This document shows, piece by piece, positions 40,401 through 51,900 of a DNA stretch of 64,000 nucleotides (position 1 is the stretch's first letter; each line of letters opens with the position of its first letter). The DNA comes from Lichenostomus cassidix (taxonomy: Eukaryota > Chordata > Aves > Passeriformes > Meliphagidae), in the NCBI GenBank assembly GCA_008360975.2, contig CM039211.1:53622600-53686599 (forward strand), in the 5' to 3' direction. Position numbers and translations under genes: made by a program. Under the pieces are notes generated by a model. It ran no database searches. It was not told the origin of the DNA and was given only the letters and a program-made list of their open reading frames with translations.

Positions 40401-42180
40401 ACTGAGCCTGTGAAGATAGTGCAGGTTGAGATACAGCTCAGAACACGTAAATTGGCTATTCATGTATGTTAATTAATACAAACCCATTTCTACAGCAGAG
40501 TTAGGACAACCTGTGCTGTCCATACTGGGTTTTATTCTTCTGACAGATGTATTGCTCTGTAAGTTTTATATCTTACATTAGTAAATGAATTACCAGTATA
40601 GAGGGGCAGAGGGAAGGTCCATCTTTAAGAAGAGAGCGGAAAAAATGTGTGGTCAGCCTTCCCCAGGAGACATCAAGAGAACAGATGCTGAGTTCCCACC
40701 ACTCAGAAGGTAGAACCAACCTGACAAAGCAGGGTATCTGGGCCCAAAAAGAGTAAGTAAGCAGCCTTGAAATTTCAAGCCTGGCTTTTTAATTTCACAA
40801 GGCTGTGACACACTGATTCAGCTACAGAGAGGCTATTAAATATTGAATATCCCTATAATACATGAAACCTAACTGCATATATGGCATATACTATTCACTG
40901 GTATACCATACATGTGATATGCTGAGATAACATTCAATATTGCTTTAAAAAGTCTCTCAAATATTTCAACAAAAACAGTACAGCATTAAATATGTTAGAA
41001 AAGCAGGAAGGCATCCAAATATACAAAACAAAGAAATCAGTGGTACACATTTACTTCATGCTTCTTGTGAATTCTACAAAGTCTGTCCTCCTCAATCTGC
41101 CACACAGACATACATTTATAAAAGGTATTTGTCTGCACACAGTTACAAAACCAATTTAAGTAAGAACAGTGAAGACAACTAAAAAAAAAAAACACGTCTC
41201 AGCAGAAAATAATATATAAGGCCTATTTGGATTCTCAGTTAATGCTAAGTAAGAGTAAAAAAAAATATTTACAGGAGAGGGATAATAATTATAAAATAAC
41301 TCAGCATTTTTGGCCACCCCAAGTAGGAGACACAAAAAATGTATCTTTACTGCAGGGACAGTTTTTTCATTGATGTGAAACACGTCACCTGTTTTTTCCA
41401 TTTTAAACTTTCTGCCATTAAACAGACAGTCGTTTCCTTCCTTTTGAAAAAGAAAAAAAAAAAAAAAATCAGACCATAAACTCTTAAGGCTTAGGAAAAG
41501 CCAACTTTGCTAAGCCTCTATCCTGTCTGCTTGCTTTGTGCCAGCTCTTTAGCCAGCAGAAGAAAGATTTTATGCATGTTTTCCAAAGATAATACATAAG
41601 CCAATATTCAAGGTACTTTCACAGTCAAGCATACAATAATATAACACCACACCTGGTATGTCTCAAAATGGCATAAGGGGTACTAGTATACAAAGTTACG
41701 AACTTCTATACATTTTTTTTTCCTTGTGATAGGGACATATTCTTAACAAAAAGGGACACCACAGCGCAAAAAGCGACCATGATGTGAAAGTTTGTCAGTC
41801 TTTTGCGCATTGATGGCACAGCCCTTCATCTTTCACTTAGCATTTACTATTTCCAAGCCTTTTTTCCCTCTCCTGACAATAATGAAAATGCTACAGAAAT
41901 AAAAATGGCCATTCCTGTACTAACAAATGCTAGCTAGCCTGTTTTAAAAAAAGTAGGTATGCAAACCTGTCTCTTTAAGAACACCGAACAAAGTAGGCTA
42001 TCTTGAGTTGTCCATCTAAAGAATATCTGTTCCCAATAAAAGGTCAAATACTTGAGAGCAAGCTGAAAGTGTGTTTAAGGGGGGAAAAAAAGCGGAGGGT
42101 AGAAAGGCTGGACAAAAGAAAACAACATCTTATAAATCGAGACAGAGTAATACGCAGTGCCAGGTTTTAAAAAAGCACCT
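37406..42180. other. Intronic sequence, nothing recognised
   Basis: AT-rich with a C9 run near 38395-38403 and an A16 run at 41453-41468. No further MAST4 exon or repeat family identified. Confidence 0.5.
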
Positions 42181-42331
42181 CCAAGGGCCTCAAGGAGAGG
42201 CTCTGGGCTCTCGCAGCTCCAGCCCAGGAGCAGCCAGGAGGCCGCGGGTCCCGACGTCTTCCCAGGGCCCTTCTGCCGAGAGCAGGAAACCCAGCGCCCG
42301 CTCCCCCACACCTGGGCGGCCGGCCTGCCTT

Positions 42332-42333
42332 AC
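42332..42333 (-). other. MAST4 exon 1 splice donor
   Basis: CAGAG|GTAAGG on the minus strand matches the U1 consensus at the last exon base and intron positions 1 to 5. It leaves the reading frame in phase 2. Confidence 0.88.
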
Positions 42334-42425
42334 CTCTGAGTCCGGCGGAGACGGCTGCCTCGCCGCAGGTGGGGCAGCGTGAAGTTGGAGAGGAGCGTCC
42401 AAAGACCGGGATCCGACATATCCAT
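42334..42425 (-). CDS. MAST4: MAST4 short isoform, first coding exon
   Basis: MAST4 is a microtubule-associated Ser/Thr kinase of the AGC group with a DUF1908 domain, kinase domain and PDZ domain; this exon carries only the isoform-specific N-terminus. It encodes 30 residues: MDMSDPGLWTLLSNFTLPHL, then RRGSRLRRTQ, plus two bases AG of a split codon. The W-T-x-L-S-N-F-T-L-P-H-L-R and RLRRTQ motifs are those of MAST4 short N-termini; MAST1 has the related SLWTALSNFSMP...FRRTK. In the family these precede S-C-R-T-S-N-R-K, and here AG + C would supply that serine. The donor is CTCAGAG|GTAAGG at 42334/42333, phase 2. The first ATG (42425) has G at -3 and +4, and an in-frame TAA 21 bp upstream blocks extension. 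A second ATG two codons on (42419) could also serve. The exon is too short to appear in a 60-codon ORF scan. Confidence 0.88.
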
Positions 42426-42580
42426 CTCAATGCGTTGGAAAGCTTAAAAACTCAGTGCCATAGAGGAAGAGGAGGAAGGGACAGCAGCCCTGGGAGAGAG
42501 AGCGGGAAGCCAGCCAGCCTCCGAGGGGGCGGAAGGAGAGCAAAGATAGCAGCAACTCGAACCGACAGAAACTTTTCCGT
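42426..42580 (-). other. MAST4: Probable MAST4 short-isoform 5' UTR
   Basis: Between the inferred initiation zone and the start codon the minus strand is pyrimidine-rich (CTCTCCTTCCGCCCCCTC, CCCTTCCTCCTCTTCCTCT) with no competing splice-acceptor-linked frame. The 5' limit is a guess from CCAAT and GC-box positions. Confidence 0.5.
42444..42461 (-). CDS. Upstream ORF of five codons in the MAST4 5' UTR
   Basis: ATG GCA CTG AGT TTT TAA reads M-A-L-S-F-stop on the minus strand. It ends 18 bases before the MAST4 start codon and is in the same frame. Its ATG has C at -3 (CTCTATGG) and G at +4, so initiation should be moderate. Such a short uORF close to the main start could lower or condition translation of the short isoform, assuming transcription starts upstream of 42461. 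Function is inference. Confidence 0.5.
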   Translation of the reverse strand: MALSF

Positions 42581-42614
42581 GCGGCTGCTCCGCGGGTGCC
42601 GCCCCGCCCCGGCC

Positions 42615-42619
42615 ATTGG
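42615..42619 (-). promoter_or_regulatory. CCAAT box
   Basis: CCAAT on the minus strand within GCCAATGGCC, next to CCCCGCCCC. It lies 190 bp upstream of the MAST4 start codon, a typical spacing for an NF-Y site of a TATA-less promoter with a short 5' UTR. Confidence 0.6.
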
Positions 42620-42671
42620 CGGCCGCGCCGCTCCGCCCGCCCACCGCGGGCCAGAGCCCCCCGCCCGCGCG

Positions 42672-42880
42672 GAGCCCCGCGGGGCACCCGGCACGGCACC
42701 GGCACGGCACCGGCACGGCACCGGCACGGCACCGGCACGGCACCGGCACGGCACGGCACCGGCACGGCACCGGCACGGCCGAGCCCCGCGGGGCAGCGGG
42801 CACCCGGCACGGCACGGCACGGCACCGGCAGAGCAGAGCCCCGCGGGTCAGCCGGCACCCGGCACGGCACCGGCACAGCC
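42672..42880. repeat. Nested GC-rich minisatellite upstream of the MAST4 promoter
   Basis: The inner unit is the 11-mer CGGCACGGCAC, six perfect contiguous copies from 42689 to 42754, then a 5-bp GGCAC insertion, one more copy and a partial one. This block sits inside a larger repeating cassette headed by GAGCCCCGCGGGG/T, whose heads are at 42672, 42781 and 42836. Each head is followed by CACCCGGCACGG and a different number of inner units. The absence of stop codons in all six frames yields long R/H/G/T/A/P frames that are artefacts of the repeat. Confidence 0.95.
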
Positions 42881-42960
42881 CCCGCCCGTCCCCCGCGGGT
42901 CGGAGCCCCCCGCAGAGCCCGCCGGCTGCGCTCGGAACTGCTGCCGACCGTAAGGGAAGG

Positions 42961-45000
42961 ACCAGTGACGCTCGGTGCAGTGCACGGTGTACGTGTGTCA
43001 CTGCCAGGGCTTCTACCTCTCCCGGGACAACTGACGGTGCAGGTACTTAATTACCGTTTGTCACACTGGCTACCTGCCACTCCAGACACCAGGCGTTTGC
43101 CACGGAAAGCTGGGACACCTGCCTCCCTCCATACCAGCTACCTCTTTTGAGAAAGCTACCCTGAAGCACAGGCTGGCAAAAGAAGAGTACAGAAAGGCTC
43201 CGAGTACCTTTCCCACTCAAAACAGTGACCTAATCCCTCAGGTGCTTTGACTCATTTCCTCCCCTCCCCCCCCCCTCCTCCTTCCAACTTTCTTCCTTCG
43301 ATTCCCTCTTTGCCATTCCCCAACTGCCTCCCAGCTCAGCTGGTTTGCTTTCTTGACTCCCACCACCCAACATTCCACCTTCACTTCCCGTTTTAGCCTC
43401 TCTGCTGACTGGTCTCCTCAGTCTTTTCATACCTAATTCCAGCATCACTCTCAAGCTCTCTCTCTCTCCTCTCTCCCTCTGCAGCTCTGACTAGACTGGC
43501 ATTTTTCCTGTATCTCTGCAGTATGCAAATAAAACTGTTTCTAAAATTATTACTCTATTACCTTGTCAGTCTGTAATGTCTTAACTCCAGCTGTTGAAAG
43601 CAATGATGGTCAGGTATAGGAAAAAATACTGTGGATTCAAAAATTAGGATGTTTCTTTTAACGTACTTAAAAATTTCCACTTGCCTTTTTTGTTTATCTG
43701 AAGGTCACAGAGCAGAGCTGGCAGGGCTCACATGACACATGGGATGAGACAGCTCTCATGAGACAGCCCCCAATCTAGTTAGCACCAAAAGCCTTAGTAC
43801 AAATCCCCAGCAGACACCATTTACTGACATGCCACAGTAAACGTCAGTTTAACAGTGATCAAACACAAGAGAATCATCAAACACTTCTTTTTAAAGACAT
43901 CTTAATTTTAGAAGAGACAATTTCCATGTAAGAAGGGAAAACAGCCTCATCTAGGTCTCAGGTCAGATTCTCTTGTACGAGAAAGGCTGAAATAGCTGCA
44001 GAAGCTAGTATTTGGGCTGATGTCCATTTGTGCCCCACAGGAGAGCACTTCCCAGCATGACTGCTCTTTTTATACCTCTCCATTAAGGTGGAGTATTCAC
44101 ATCTACTGCAGCCAGTAAAAGAAAAACTCTCATCCATTTATTTTCACTTTGAGGCATGCCTGAGCATACTGAACATGAAGTTTTTTAAAGGTTCGCGTGA
44201 GGGCAAGCATGGCTGGCAACACTCCTTTCTTAAAACTGCTTGAAAAGGACATTCTCAAAACTCTACATAAAAGTACTGAGAAACACCTCCAACATGCATT
44301 CCATAACCTTATCTTCTCTTCTACATACCAGGTTTTTGCCTGTAATTAAATCTGTGTGTTTGGAGAAAGAACTGTCCACAATCATGAAAGCAGGAAATTG
44401 TACATAACTGATGTTGTGAACAGCATTGGCTGAAGATTAAAAACAAAGCCTTCCACCTATCACACAGGAGAAGTTTTGGTGTCCCCGCTGCCCTGCAAGC
44501 TCTCCCCTCACCTCACTACTCCACCTAAGAGGCAGTTAAGAGTAACAAAAGCAGATCAGTTTCCATAATTCAGTCAAGCACATCACTTGTGATCATGGGA
44601 CATGGAGGTCAAGCTTTATTTCACATGAAGACCAAAAATTACCAATCTCTTCTCTTCCAAGCCCAGAACTATAACCGAACTCATTATTTCTTTGTGAAAA
44701 TCTCTACCACTTTATCAAAATGATGTGAAGACTCCAGTTCTGAAAGACAGCATAAAAGCTGTTAAAAATTAAGCAAGACTAGCCTATCATAATGTTGGCA
44801 AAGACTCACCATAAACCCTTCTGTGTACAATCATAGATGATTATACCAAAAGCCATTACACAAACCTAGCTATTGCAATATATATTTCACTATGTGAAAA
44901 GCTGGATTTTTGCAGAAACAGAAAGGAGAAAAAGTAGAATAAAAGAAATGACAAATTCTACGTAACTGTTCCTGTCCATAAATATAGCAACATTGGCTAT
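42961..45000. other. Sequence upstream of the short MAST4 promoter; C/T-rich tracts
   Basis: C-rich CCTCCCCTCCCCCCCCCCTCCTCC at 43256-43280 and a CT-rich tract CTCTCTCTCTCTCCTCTCTCCC at about 43458-43480. An AATAAA lies at 43527-43532 on the plus strand, about 570 bp from the island edge, a possible end for a divergent transcript. No coding frame recognised. Confidence 0.45.
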
Positions 45001-45005
45001 CATAA
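45001..45005. repeat. Target-site duplication CATAA (left copy)
   Basis: Identical to 45443-45447, immediately outside the TG...CA ends of the solo LTR. Confidence 0.85.
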
Positions 45006-45442
45006 TGTTGTTGTTTTAGAAACAGTGTTCCCCCATTTAGTGCTCCTACTGAGACTCTACAAACCATATGATGCTCACTTCCCTCTCTCCCTCCCCCTCC
45101 ATGCTCCTGCAGCAGGATGGAGAAGAGAATTAGAGACACAAAACATAAAGACCACAGGTTTAGACAAGAAAAATTTACTGGAAACTACAAGATTAAAAAA
45201 CGAACAGTGACAGCAACAATACTAACAAAAGAATGTACAAAAAACAAATTATTCACATGTGAGTTCTCACACCTCCAAGCACACCTGACAACTCCTTCCA
45301 CCACACTACCCAGGGACCCCTGAAAGGGACCCTTTGCCCCCATTCCCAGAAGGTCACATGAGGTGGCATAGAATAACCTCCACGGCCTAGCCATGCCCCC
45401 TCCTGGCCACTGCAAAATTTAACCCTGGCCAGAACCAGGACA
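45006..45442 (-). mobile_element. Solo LTR with 5-bp target-site duplication
   Basis: On the minus strand the element begins TGTCCTGGTTCTGGCCAGGG and ends ...GTTTCTAAAACAACAACA, so it has proper TG...CA ends and is 437 bp long. It is flanked by identical CATAA at 45001-45005 and 45443-45447. The class is the TGTCCTGGTT...GGGTTAA bird ERV LTR type, with the marker GGCCAGGAGGGGGCATGGC. A variant AGTAAA poly(A) signal (minus strand, 45179-45174) precedes TTTTTCTTGTCTAAACC. No internal retroviral sequence remains, so the interior was lost by LTR-LTR recombination. The intact ends and duplication suggest a younger insertion than the one at 7.96 kb. Confidence 0.9.
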
Positions 45443-45447
45443 CATAA
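45443..45447. repeat. Target-site duplication CATAA (right copy)
   Basis: Identical to 45001-45005. A 5-bp duplication is usual for gamma-like and ERVL-type elements. Confidence 0.85.
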
Positions 45448-48400
45448 TCACAGCAGAGTAAATCTACGGTGAACACTGTTCACTCCAAACAGTGACTTGA
45501 TGGTCACATCCCTTGCAATTCTGTCACTAGATCCTGCACAGACAATTCACAAGCAATAGCTCCCCAAATTCCATGACCTGTGGAATCCAAACATAACTTC
45601 ACCTTGGCTTCTGTGCACAATTACATGCACACACAGTCCTACTAATCACTCATGCTGTTTATAGCGTTGGCTTGAAAGCAAAGAGACTTGAGTAATTACT
45701 TTTCTGAAGTGCTTGCTGGACATACACATATTAAGGCACTACAGAGACTTTGACAAAGGCACGAAAATGAAGGGAGGAGCTGTAAGAAGTCCAGCACAGT
45801 TCCCACAACAACCTTAGTCAAATTATATGCTTCAAAAAGCAAAGCATAGGCCTTATCCTTTAAGAGCACAGCATGTAAATTGTGGGGAAGACTTTGCAAT
45901 GCCTGTCAATAAATGACATAGCTTCCAACGTGGTGCCTGCAGTTTGTGACTTTCCATGACACAGAAATGCCTGATTTCAAAGCAGACACCTCACAGAAGA
46001 GTGAGATTTTGCAAGCTTGTTGAAACTACACAGATGATAAAGGACATCTCTCCGAATTTAGTGAGCTGAATCAGCTCAGGGAAGGACAGCCCAGGATCAG
46101 ACCCAATACAAGGGACAGAGACTGAATGAATGGGCATGCAGAGAGGCAGGGCCAGAAGGACCACTTCTTTTGCAGCAGCTGTCCTTACAATCGAAGCCTC
46201 TTTCACCATAAATACTGATAGTACTGCTTATCCTTCACAAACACAGGTTCAACAGAAGTATTTCGTCATGTTCCTTAAGCCACTGCAATTTTTTTACCTC
46301 TGCCATGTAGAACTGGACAAAAAAAATTGAACAATAAAAATTATAATGTTTTAAAATAGGAAAACCCAAAATTGTTCGGAACAGATCTATGTCATACTGA
46401 TCGATGCATTACCTATAATTTTCCTGCAACAAAATGTTATTGGCATATTCACCAACTTTCCCTCAGTATCCAACTAAAACAGAATTTTACAGTTGTCAAA
46501 AATAAATAAAATAGCAAAGGTAAGAACATGCAAGCATGTCCTTAACAGCATTTGTTGCTTAAGTTATCTGCTATACAGCCACTTGCAAAACAACAAGCAG
46601 CTCAGGCAACTTCACCTCTTAGGAGATGCTTTACAGTGTAACTTGGATGATGACTCTTATTTTTCACAAAATGTTACGTAAGCTAGCACGTAACAAAACA
46701 AGTGATAAGGATCATTAAGTTTTCCCTTTTATATTCACTTAAAGATAAAAAACATCACATCACACAAGTCAGAAAAGATGCCTAATATACCCTTGCTTTG
46801 AAGAAAATTACATTTCCAAAAGCAAACTTATGAAAGGCATCCTTAGAAAAGTCTCATTCAACATATGAGAAAAAAAATTCAACATTCGCTCCAGTAATTA
46901 AATGCAGCAACAATTCTTCCCCAGTAACTTTTTAATTGCATGACACTGATTACTAATTTTAAGTAACACCATGAAATACTACTTAGCAAGTTGAAAGTCA
47001 ATCTTTAAAACCACAATGCAATACCAATTCTAAATCAGTATTTTGCACATAATATTCCAATGCAGAAGTTATCTGATCTTCCATCTTCACACTGATAATT
47101 ACACTAATAAACACTAACAAACACTGGAATTTTTCAGAACATACTAAAACCTCGGGAAGTCACTGCCCGAAGGCATTACAGAATACTCAAGTCTTATCAA
47201 TTTTATAGTAAAATATACAGTCAATACAGTTCACCAGCAACAATACAGACAATTAAGGGTTCCTTAGACATATTAAGAATACTAAAATCTTAAAAGCATA
47301 GGCCTCATACTGAAAAAGATGAGTAGATTTGTGAACCAGGGAAAAAAAAACATTGCCTTAAGGCACCTTCTCTATTTTCATGGGCTGGGAAGACTATGAA
47401 ATCCCATTTTTTAGCAACAAATGCTTCTCATTTCATCAGTATCATGGAAGAACGATAGATTAGAAATGAGCTCACACATCAACTGAGAGGAGTTTGTTTT
47501 TGTTTAGTTGAGTCTTTTTAGTCAGATAATTATTATCCAATGAGTAACAAAGGAACCGGCAAAGCTGCTCATTCAATCATTGCTATTTTCAAAGTGTCTT
47601 GGAATAGCTGGAAGTTTTACAACAGTTGAACTAAGCTGTCATGCCATAACACTCATTTAAAAGGACAAACAGGATATTACCTGTCGCCAGTACTGAATTC
47701 AGGTCCAGTCTGTTACTTAGTGTCACATGAAACAGTCTGCCCAGACAGTATTTCAAGTGAGATTTAGAGTCTGGTCAACAACCATCTCAGCTGACAATAC
47801 ATCGAGACATTTGTAAAATATTACACCTACCTCCTAACAATGTTCTAATAAGCTCAATATCACAAAAGAAAAATTTCTGCAGAAGGGAAACATTGAAATA
47901 CACCTATAGATTTGAAAATATAACTGCAAATTAAACATTTCTAGTGGATCATACAGGGTAATGTTTTTCATTTAACACAGGTAAATATTACTATTAATGA
48001 TTTGGAAAAAATATGGTAACTTTCTAGCAAACAAGACATAAAGTAGGTAAGGTAAGTAACCTACTGGGACAAGATAATTTATCACTGGATAAAGCAGCCT
48101 TATTTGAACAATATGCATTATAGCCTTGCTAGCCACCATGTCATATCAAAGGACAAAAACACCCCACAAGTAATGATATACATACATATTGCAGAATCTG
48201 GAAGATACCAGCCAAAAAATTAAGGTACGATCATAGATAAACAGCTAAACAAGAGCTCTTAATGTTATAGCATAGATAAAAGAATAAATGTCCCTCAGTT
48301 CTACAAGCAGGAAAATCTCTCAGGGGAGCAAGGAGATGATAAAATTGAACACTGAGGGGCTAAATTGCAGCTCGTTGTGACATTTCCCAAAGGCTGCAAA

Positions 48401-48900
48401 AATGTAATCAGGAGTTAAAGAAAAAAAAATATAATCTGAACTATAGTGTGCAGCTTGAAAAAATTCATTTATTTCACTCAGTCAACTCTATCAGAGAACC
48501 TTCATCATTCAGTATGTGTATCCCCAGCAGGAAGAGATTTTCATTGGGAAATTGGGTGTAAGAATAGCAAACTCCATCATGCCCCACCCTGACATACAGA
48601 GTTAGGGGTTCAACCTGCAGGAGTCAGACAAAAAATCAATTTTAAATTTTTTTATCTTATCCATTGTAACACAGGGATTTCCCATCACTGTAAATCCTGT
48701 ATGTTATACGCATTTCTACCTAAAAAAATAATCACACTTCAAACAAGCACTAGAGTATGGATAAAAAACACAATACGCTGCACAAAGTCAACAGCCTATT
48801 TAACAAAGGTTGTCAAATGAAAAGATCTCACTGGTATATTCAGTACTTAAAATGTACTAATTAATTATTATTACAACTCTTAATTACAATAATTGAAGTC
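45448..48900. other. Intronic sequence, nothing recognised
   Basis: AT-rich sequence with no gene, repeat family or splice-flanked frame supportable. Confidence 0.5.
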
Positions 48901-48902
48901 TT

Positions 48903-48916
48903 GCTCCCCCTAGTGG
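48903..48916 (-). promoter_or_regulatory. CTCF-like motif
   Basis: The minus strand reads CCACTAGGGGGAGC, matching the CTCF core CCA(C/G)(C/T)AG(G/A)(G/T)GGC at all but one position (A for the usual C after the G run). Motif match only; occupancy unknown. Confidence 0.5.
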
Positions 48917-48935
48917 TTGATGTTGATGTTTATTA

Positions 48936-48946
48936 CCTTCTAGCGG
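48936..48946 (-). promoter_or_regulatory. Weaker second CTCF-like motif, same orientation
   Basis: The minus strand reads CCGCTAGAAGG, two mismatches from the CTCF core, about 30 bp from the stronger site and pointing the same way. Confidence 0.3.
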
Positions 48947-51900
48947 CTGCATAGGATTTTCAGTGAGGGATGTTCAACGTGACAGTAAGTTGAAAAAACC
49001 ACAGTATGAATGAGTATTTTGTGGGTGTACAATGTATGTCTACCAAATTTCTAAGTTTTTTTGGATATGTTTATAAATACACATAAACACTATCACTCTA
49101 ACCAGTTTTTAAGTAATGTGCAAAATCCAGAAAAATCTCCCACTGCTTCAGTTTATTATAGCTCAGCTAATACAAACACATCTAGGAAAAGCAATGGCCC
49201 CAGAATCTCCCCACATTTCTGAAAGGTTCTAAAATTATAAACAATATATTTGGAAGTTAAATACATTGTCTATCCAATCTGCATGAGACATCAGAATTCA
49301 CATTAGGCAAAACTATTTTTAATCCAGTATTTTGATGTCTGTAGTGGAATGAGCCAACCATGCTAACAGCTATGTTGCCTATTTACTCTTGCCTAGAGAT
49401 TAGCTTCTCCTTCTGAGCTAATTTAGCAAACCAACTAATGAGAAATTTTAAAAGAACCATTTCCTGTTTTTATCACTGAATTTTCATTTATCTTGGCAGC
49501 ATTACTACTTTTCAGAAGTGCTGCTTTACGTGGTAAGCAAGTCTAGAGAGGGTCAGAAAATATTAATAAAAGTGTCATAATTTTCCAGATACCATGACAG
49601 TTGGACCTTGACTTCATTACCACAAATGCCAGAGGATGGGGAGAGAAATGCTGCATTTAAAAGCTAGTACTATTCTATCCTGCTTGGTTTATTCTTCAAG
49701 TATCTTTTTGCCAGCATTTAACAGCATCCTAAAAGGATCACATAGTTTTTTCAAATCATGAATTAATCATTTTTGTGGCTGCAGTACCACTGATACAAAT
49801 GTGAAGACACCCACGTTATCAAACAGATATGTAAAAAGCCATAATGAAGTTTTCCATGGTTCTGGGCATTCATGTGAAAAATCACCACTGAAGACTTAGT
49901 CATTGCAATGCTTTAGACCACTCTACACACTTACATGTTCTCCTGATGTCACACATCTAGCCATATCTTATCAAGCACCTTTTTAAATCAACAGCCATAG
50001 CCTATGTGGCAAATGGCATTATTAAGCATCAAGGTGCAATTCCTAAAAAATTTCTTAAGAAAATGTGGATACAATCATTCTTCTAAAACAGTTGTGCACT
50101 TAGTTATTGTCATCCATTCTGCATCACAGCTGAAGTCAACTAAGCTGTATTTTTTGAGAAAAAATATTAATTCAGTTGTAGAAAACCTTTTTTTTAATGA
50201 AGCTTTATTTGGTTTTAACATTGAAAACTTAGAATTATGTTTCTGACATTTTGAAATAAAATAGATCTGGTAGTCTGTATAAAGCAGATCTACATACAGC
50301 ATATAATCTTTTTCTATCTTTTAAAGATGAAAATATTCCTTGTCTTTATTACAGGAAACAGACTATTTAAAATAGAGTTTGAAACGTACCTAAAAAAAAA
50401 AAATACAGTCCATTATTTCTGTCTGGTTTTGTTTCATTTTAATAACTCCCTAATTATGGAAAACAAAGTCCAAAACCCACAACCTTCAAAAGGCAGTAAA
50501 GTGGAGAATTTTGTCTTGCCACCACAGCATTCTGGTTTGAAGAATCCCAAATAACATACTCCTCTGAGAGCAATGCTACCCCTTATAAATGAAAACATGG
50601 AATATGAGCCATTTCCTCATGTTCAACTCTGCCCCAGGACATCCCAGTGCCGTACTCACAGATTTGAGTAACAGACTTCAGGCATTCACTATTTTTAGTC
50701 AAATGAATTAGTGAAAGAGATCAAGCTCAAGCTCTTTTTCATAGCTTTTAATCCGGATAGGCGTGGGAAAGATGTCATCATGAGTTGTAAATTTCCACAT
50801 TTTTAAAACACCTTTTGGGTTACAGGGGAGGTTTAATGGAGGTCGGCACGGTGAGGCTTTCAAGTCTGTCAATCAAAGTCTAAACAGACCAACTCCTGTG
50901 ATACTGAATTGAAAAGCACTTATTCAGTATAAATGCCATCTTCAGTGAGACAGAAAACATCATCAGCTGTAATATTTACACACTGATTTTCCTAAATTAA
51001 TCACCCCATCAGCACAAGACTGATATTTACAGATCCTTTATAGGTATCTGTCAGAGCAAGGACATTACATGCTCCTCCCCAGAACTGGCAAATACTCTGT
51101 TAATTTCACATATTTTAAACACACAATTGTCTTTGAAATCATTATTTAAATCACAGTAAATAAAAATCAGGTGCTAAGAATTCAGAGCTCTGCAATACAT
51201 ATACACCAAAGTAGCTGCATTTCCTGCACTTTCCCTGCACTCATCTGGCTTCATGCTTCAGTTAATCCACGTGATGGATCTGCTGTCAGCAGAACGGTGT
51301 GAGATGGAGCACCCCATGCAGTGCAAGCTGGCAAATTGGAACTAAGGTACACAGGAAGTTCAAAGGGAAAACATTATCTTTAGAAGAATATTATGTGGAC
51401 TGCCCACTAATGTTACCCTTGGTATTTCAAACAATGAGCTGAGCACACAGCATTGCAAGTTGATAACATCGCTTAAAGACTTTACAGGTCACCCTTAATG
51501 CTCTCCTCCTCAAAAGGCTAAATAGTAAAAAATCATCGGTGTGCTATAGCACACACCTCCAGTTTAAGTCTGAATTTCTGAACAACCACAAATACACTCA
51601 GCACATGCTCTTATGTCTGTGGGGTTTATTGGAGAGTTAACTATCCTGTCCCTCCGACATGTAGATGATATGGCTGCCAAACAGACCACTGGAAGCAGTA
51701 GAATTAACTACACAGAAAGAAGGTAATTTACAGAAACAAATTAAAAGCAAGTATCTAGAATTGCAAGACTAGTAAGATTCTTTTAGTTAGTTATGCTTGT
51801 CAAAATGTGAGAGAAAATTCTCAAAATTAAGGACAAAATACTAAAAATTGGCTCATGGTTAAGGTGCCTCAGGGTCTAAGAACTGGTGTTATCTAATTAT

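Larger units (their letters stand above)
42205..42960. promoter_or_regulatory. MAST4: CpG island over the MAST4 short-isoform promoter
   Basis: An abrupt rise in GC content and dense CG dinucleotides, in contrast to the CpG-poor AT-rich DNA on both sides. It contains the first coding exon (42425-42334), GC boxes (CCCCGCCCC at 42602-42610, GGGGGCGG at about 42525-42532) and a CCAAT box on the minus strand (ATTGG at 42615-42619). There is no TATA box. The architecture is that of a dispersed-initiation CpG-island promoter firing on the minus strand. Initiation somewhere about 42580-42530 is inferred from the CCAAT and GC-box positions. Nothing rules out divergent plus-strand transcription. Confidence 0.85.

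Noticed and set aside
1..42333. Search for the next MAST4 exon ([27 protein letters not shown]) on the minus strand
   Set aside because: No matching sequence with an acceptor was found by eye, so the intron is taken to extend past the left edge.
42369..43150. Several long overlapping open frames (122-194 codons) on both strands, rich in R, H, G, T, A and P
   Set aside because: They are produced by the stop-free GC minisatellite and CpG island; all six frames are open at once and the peptides are simple repeats.
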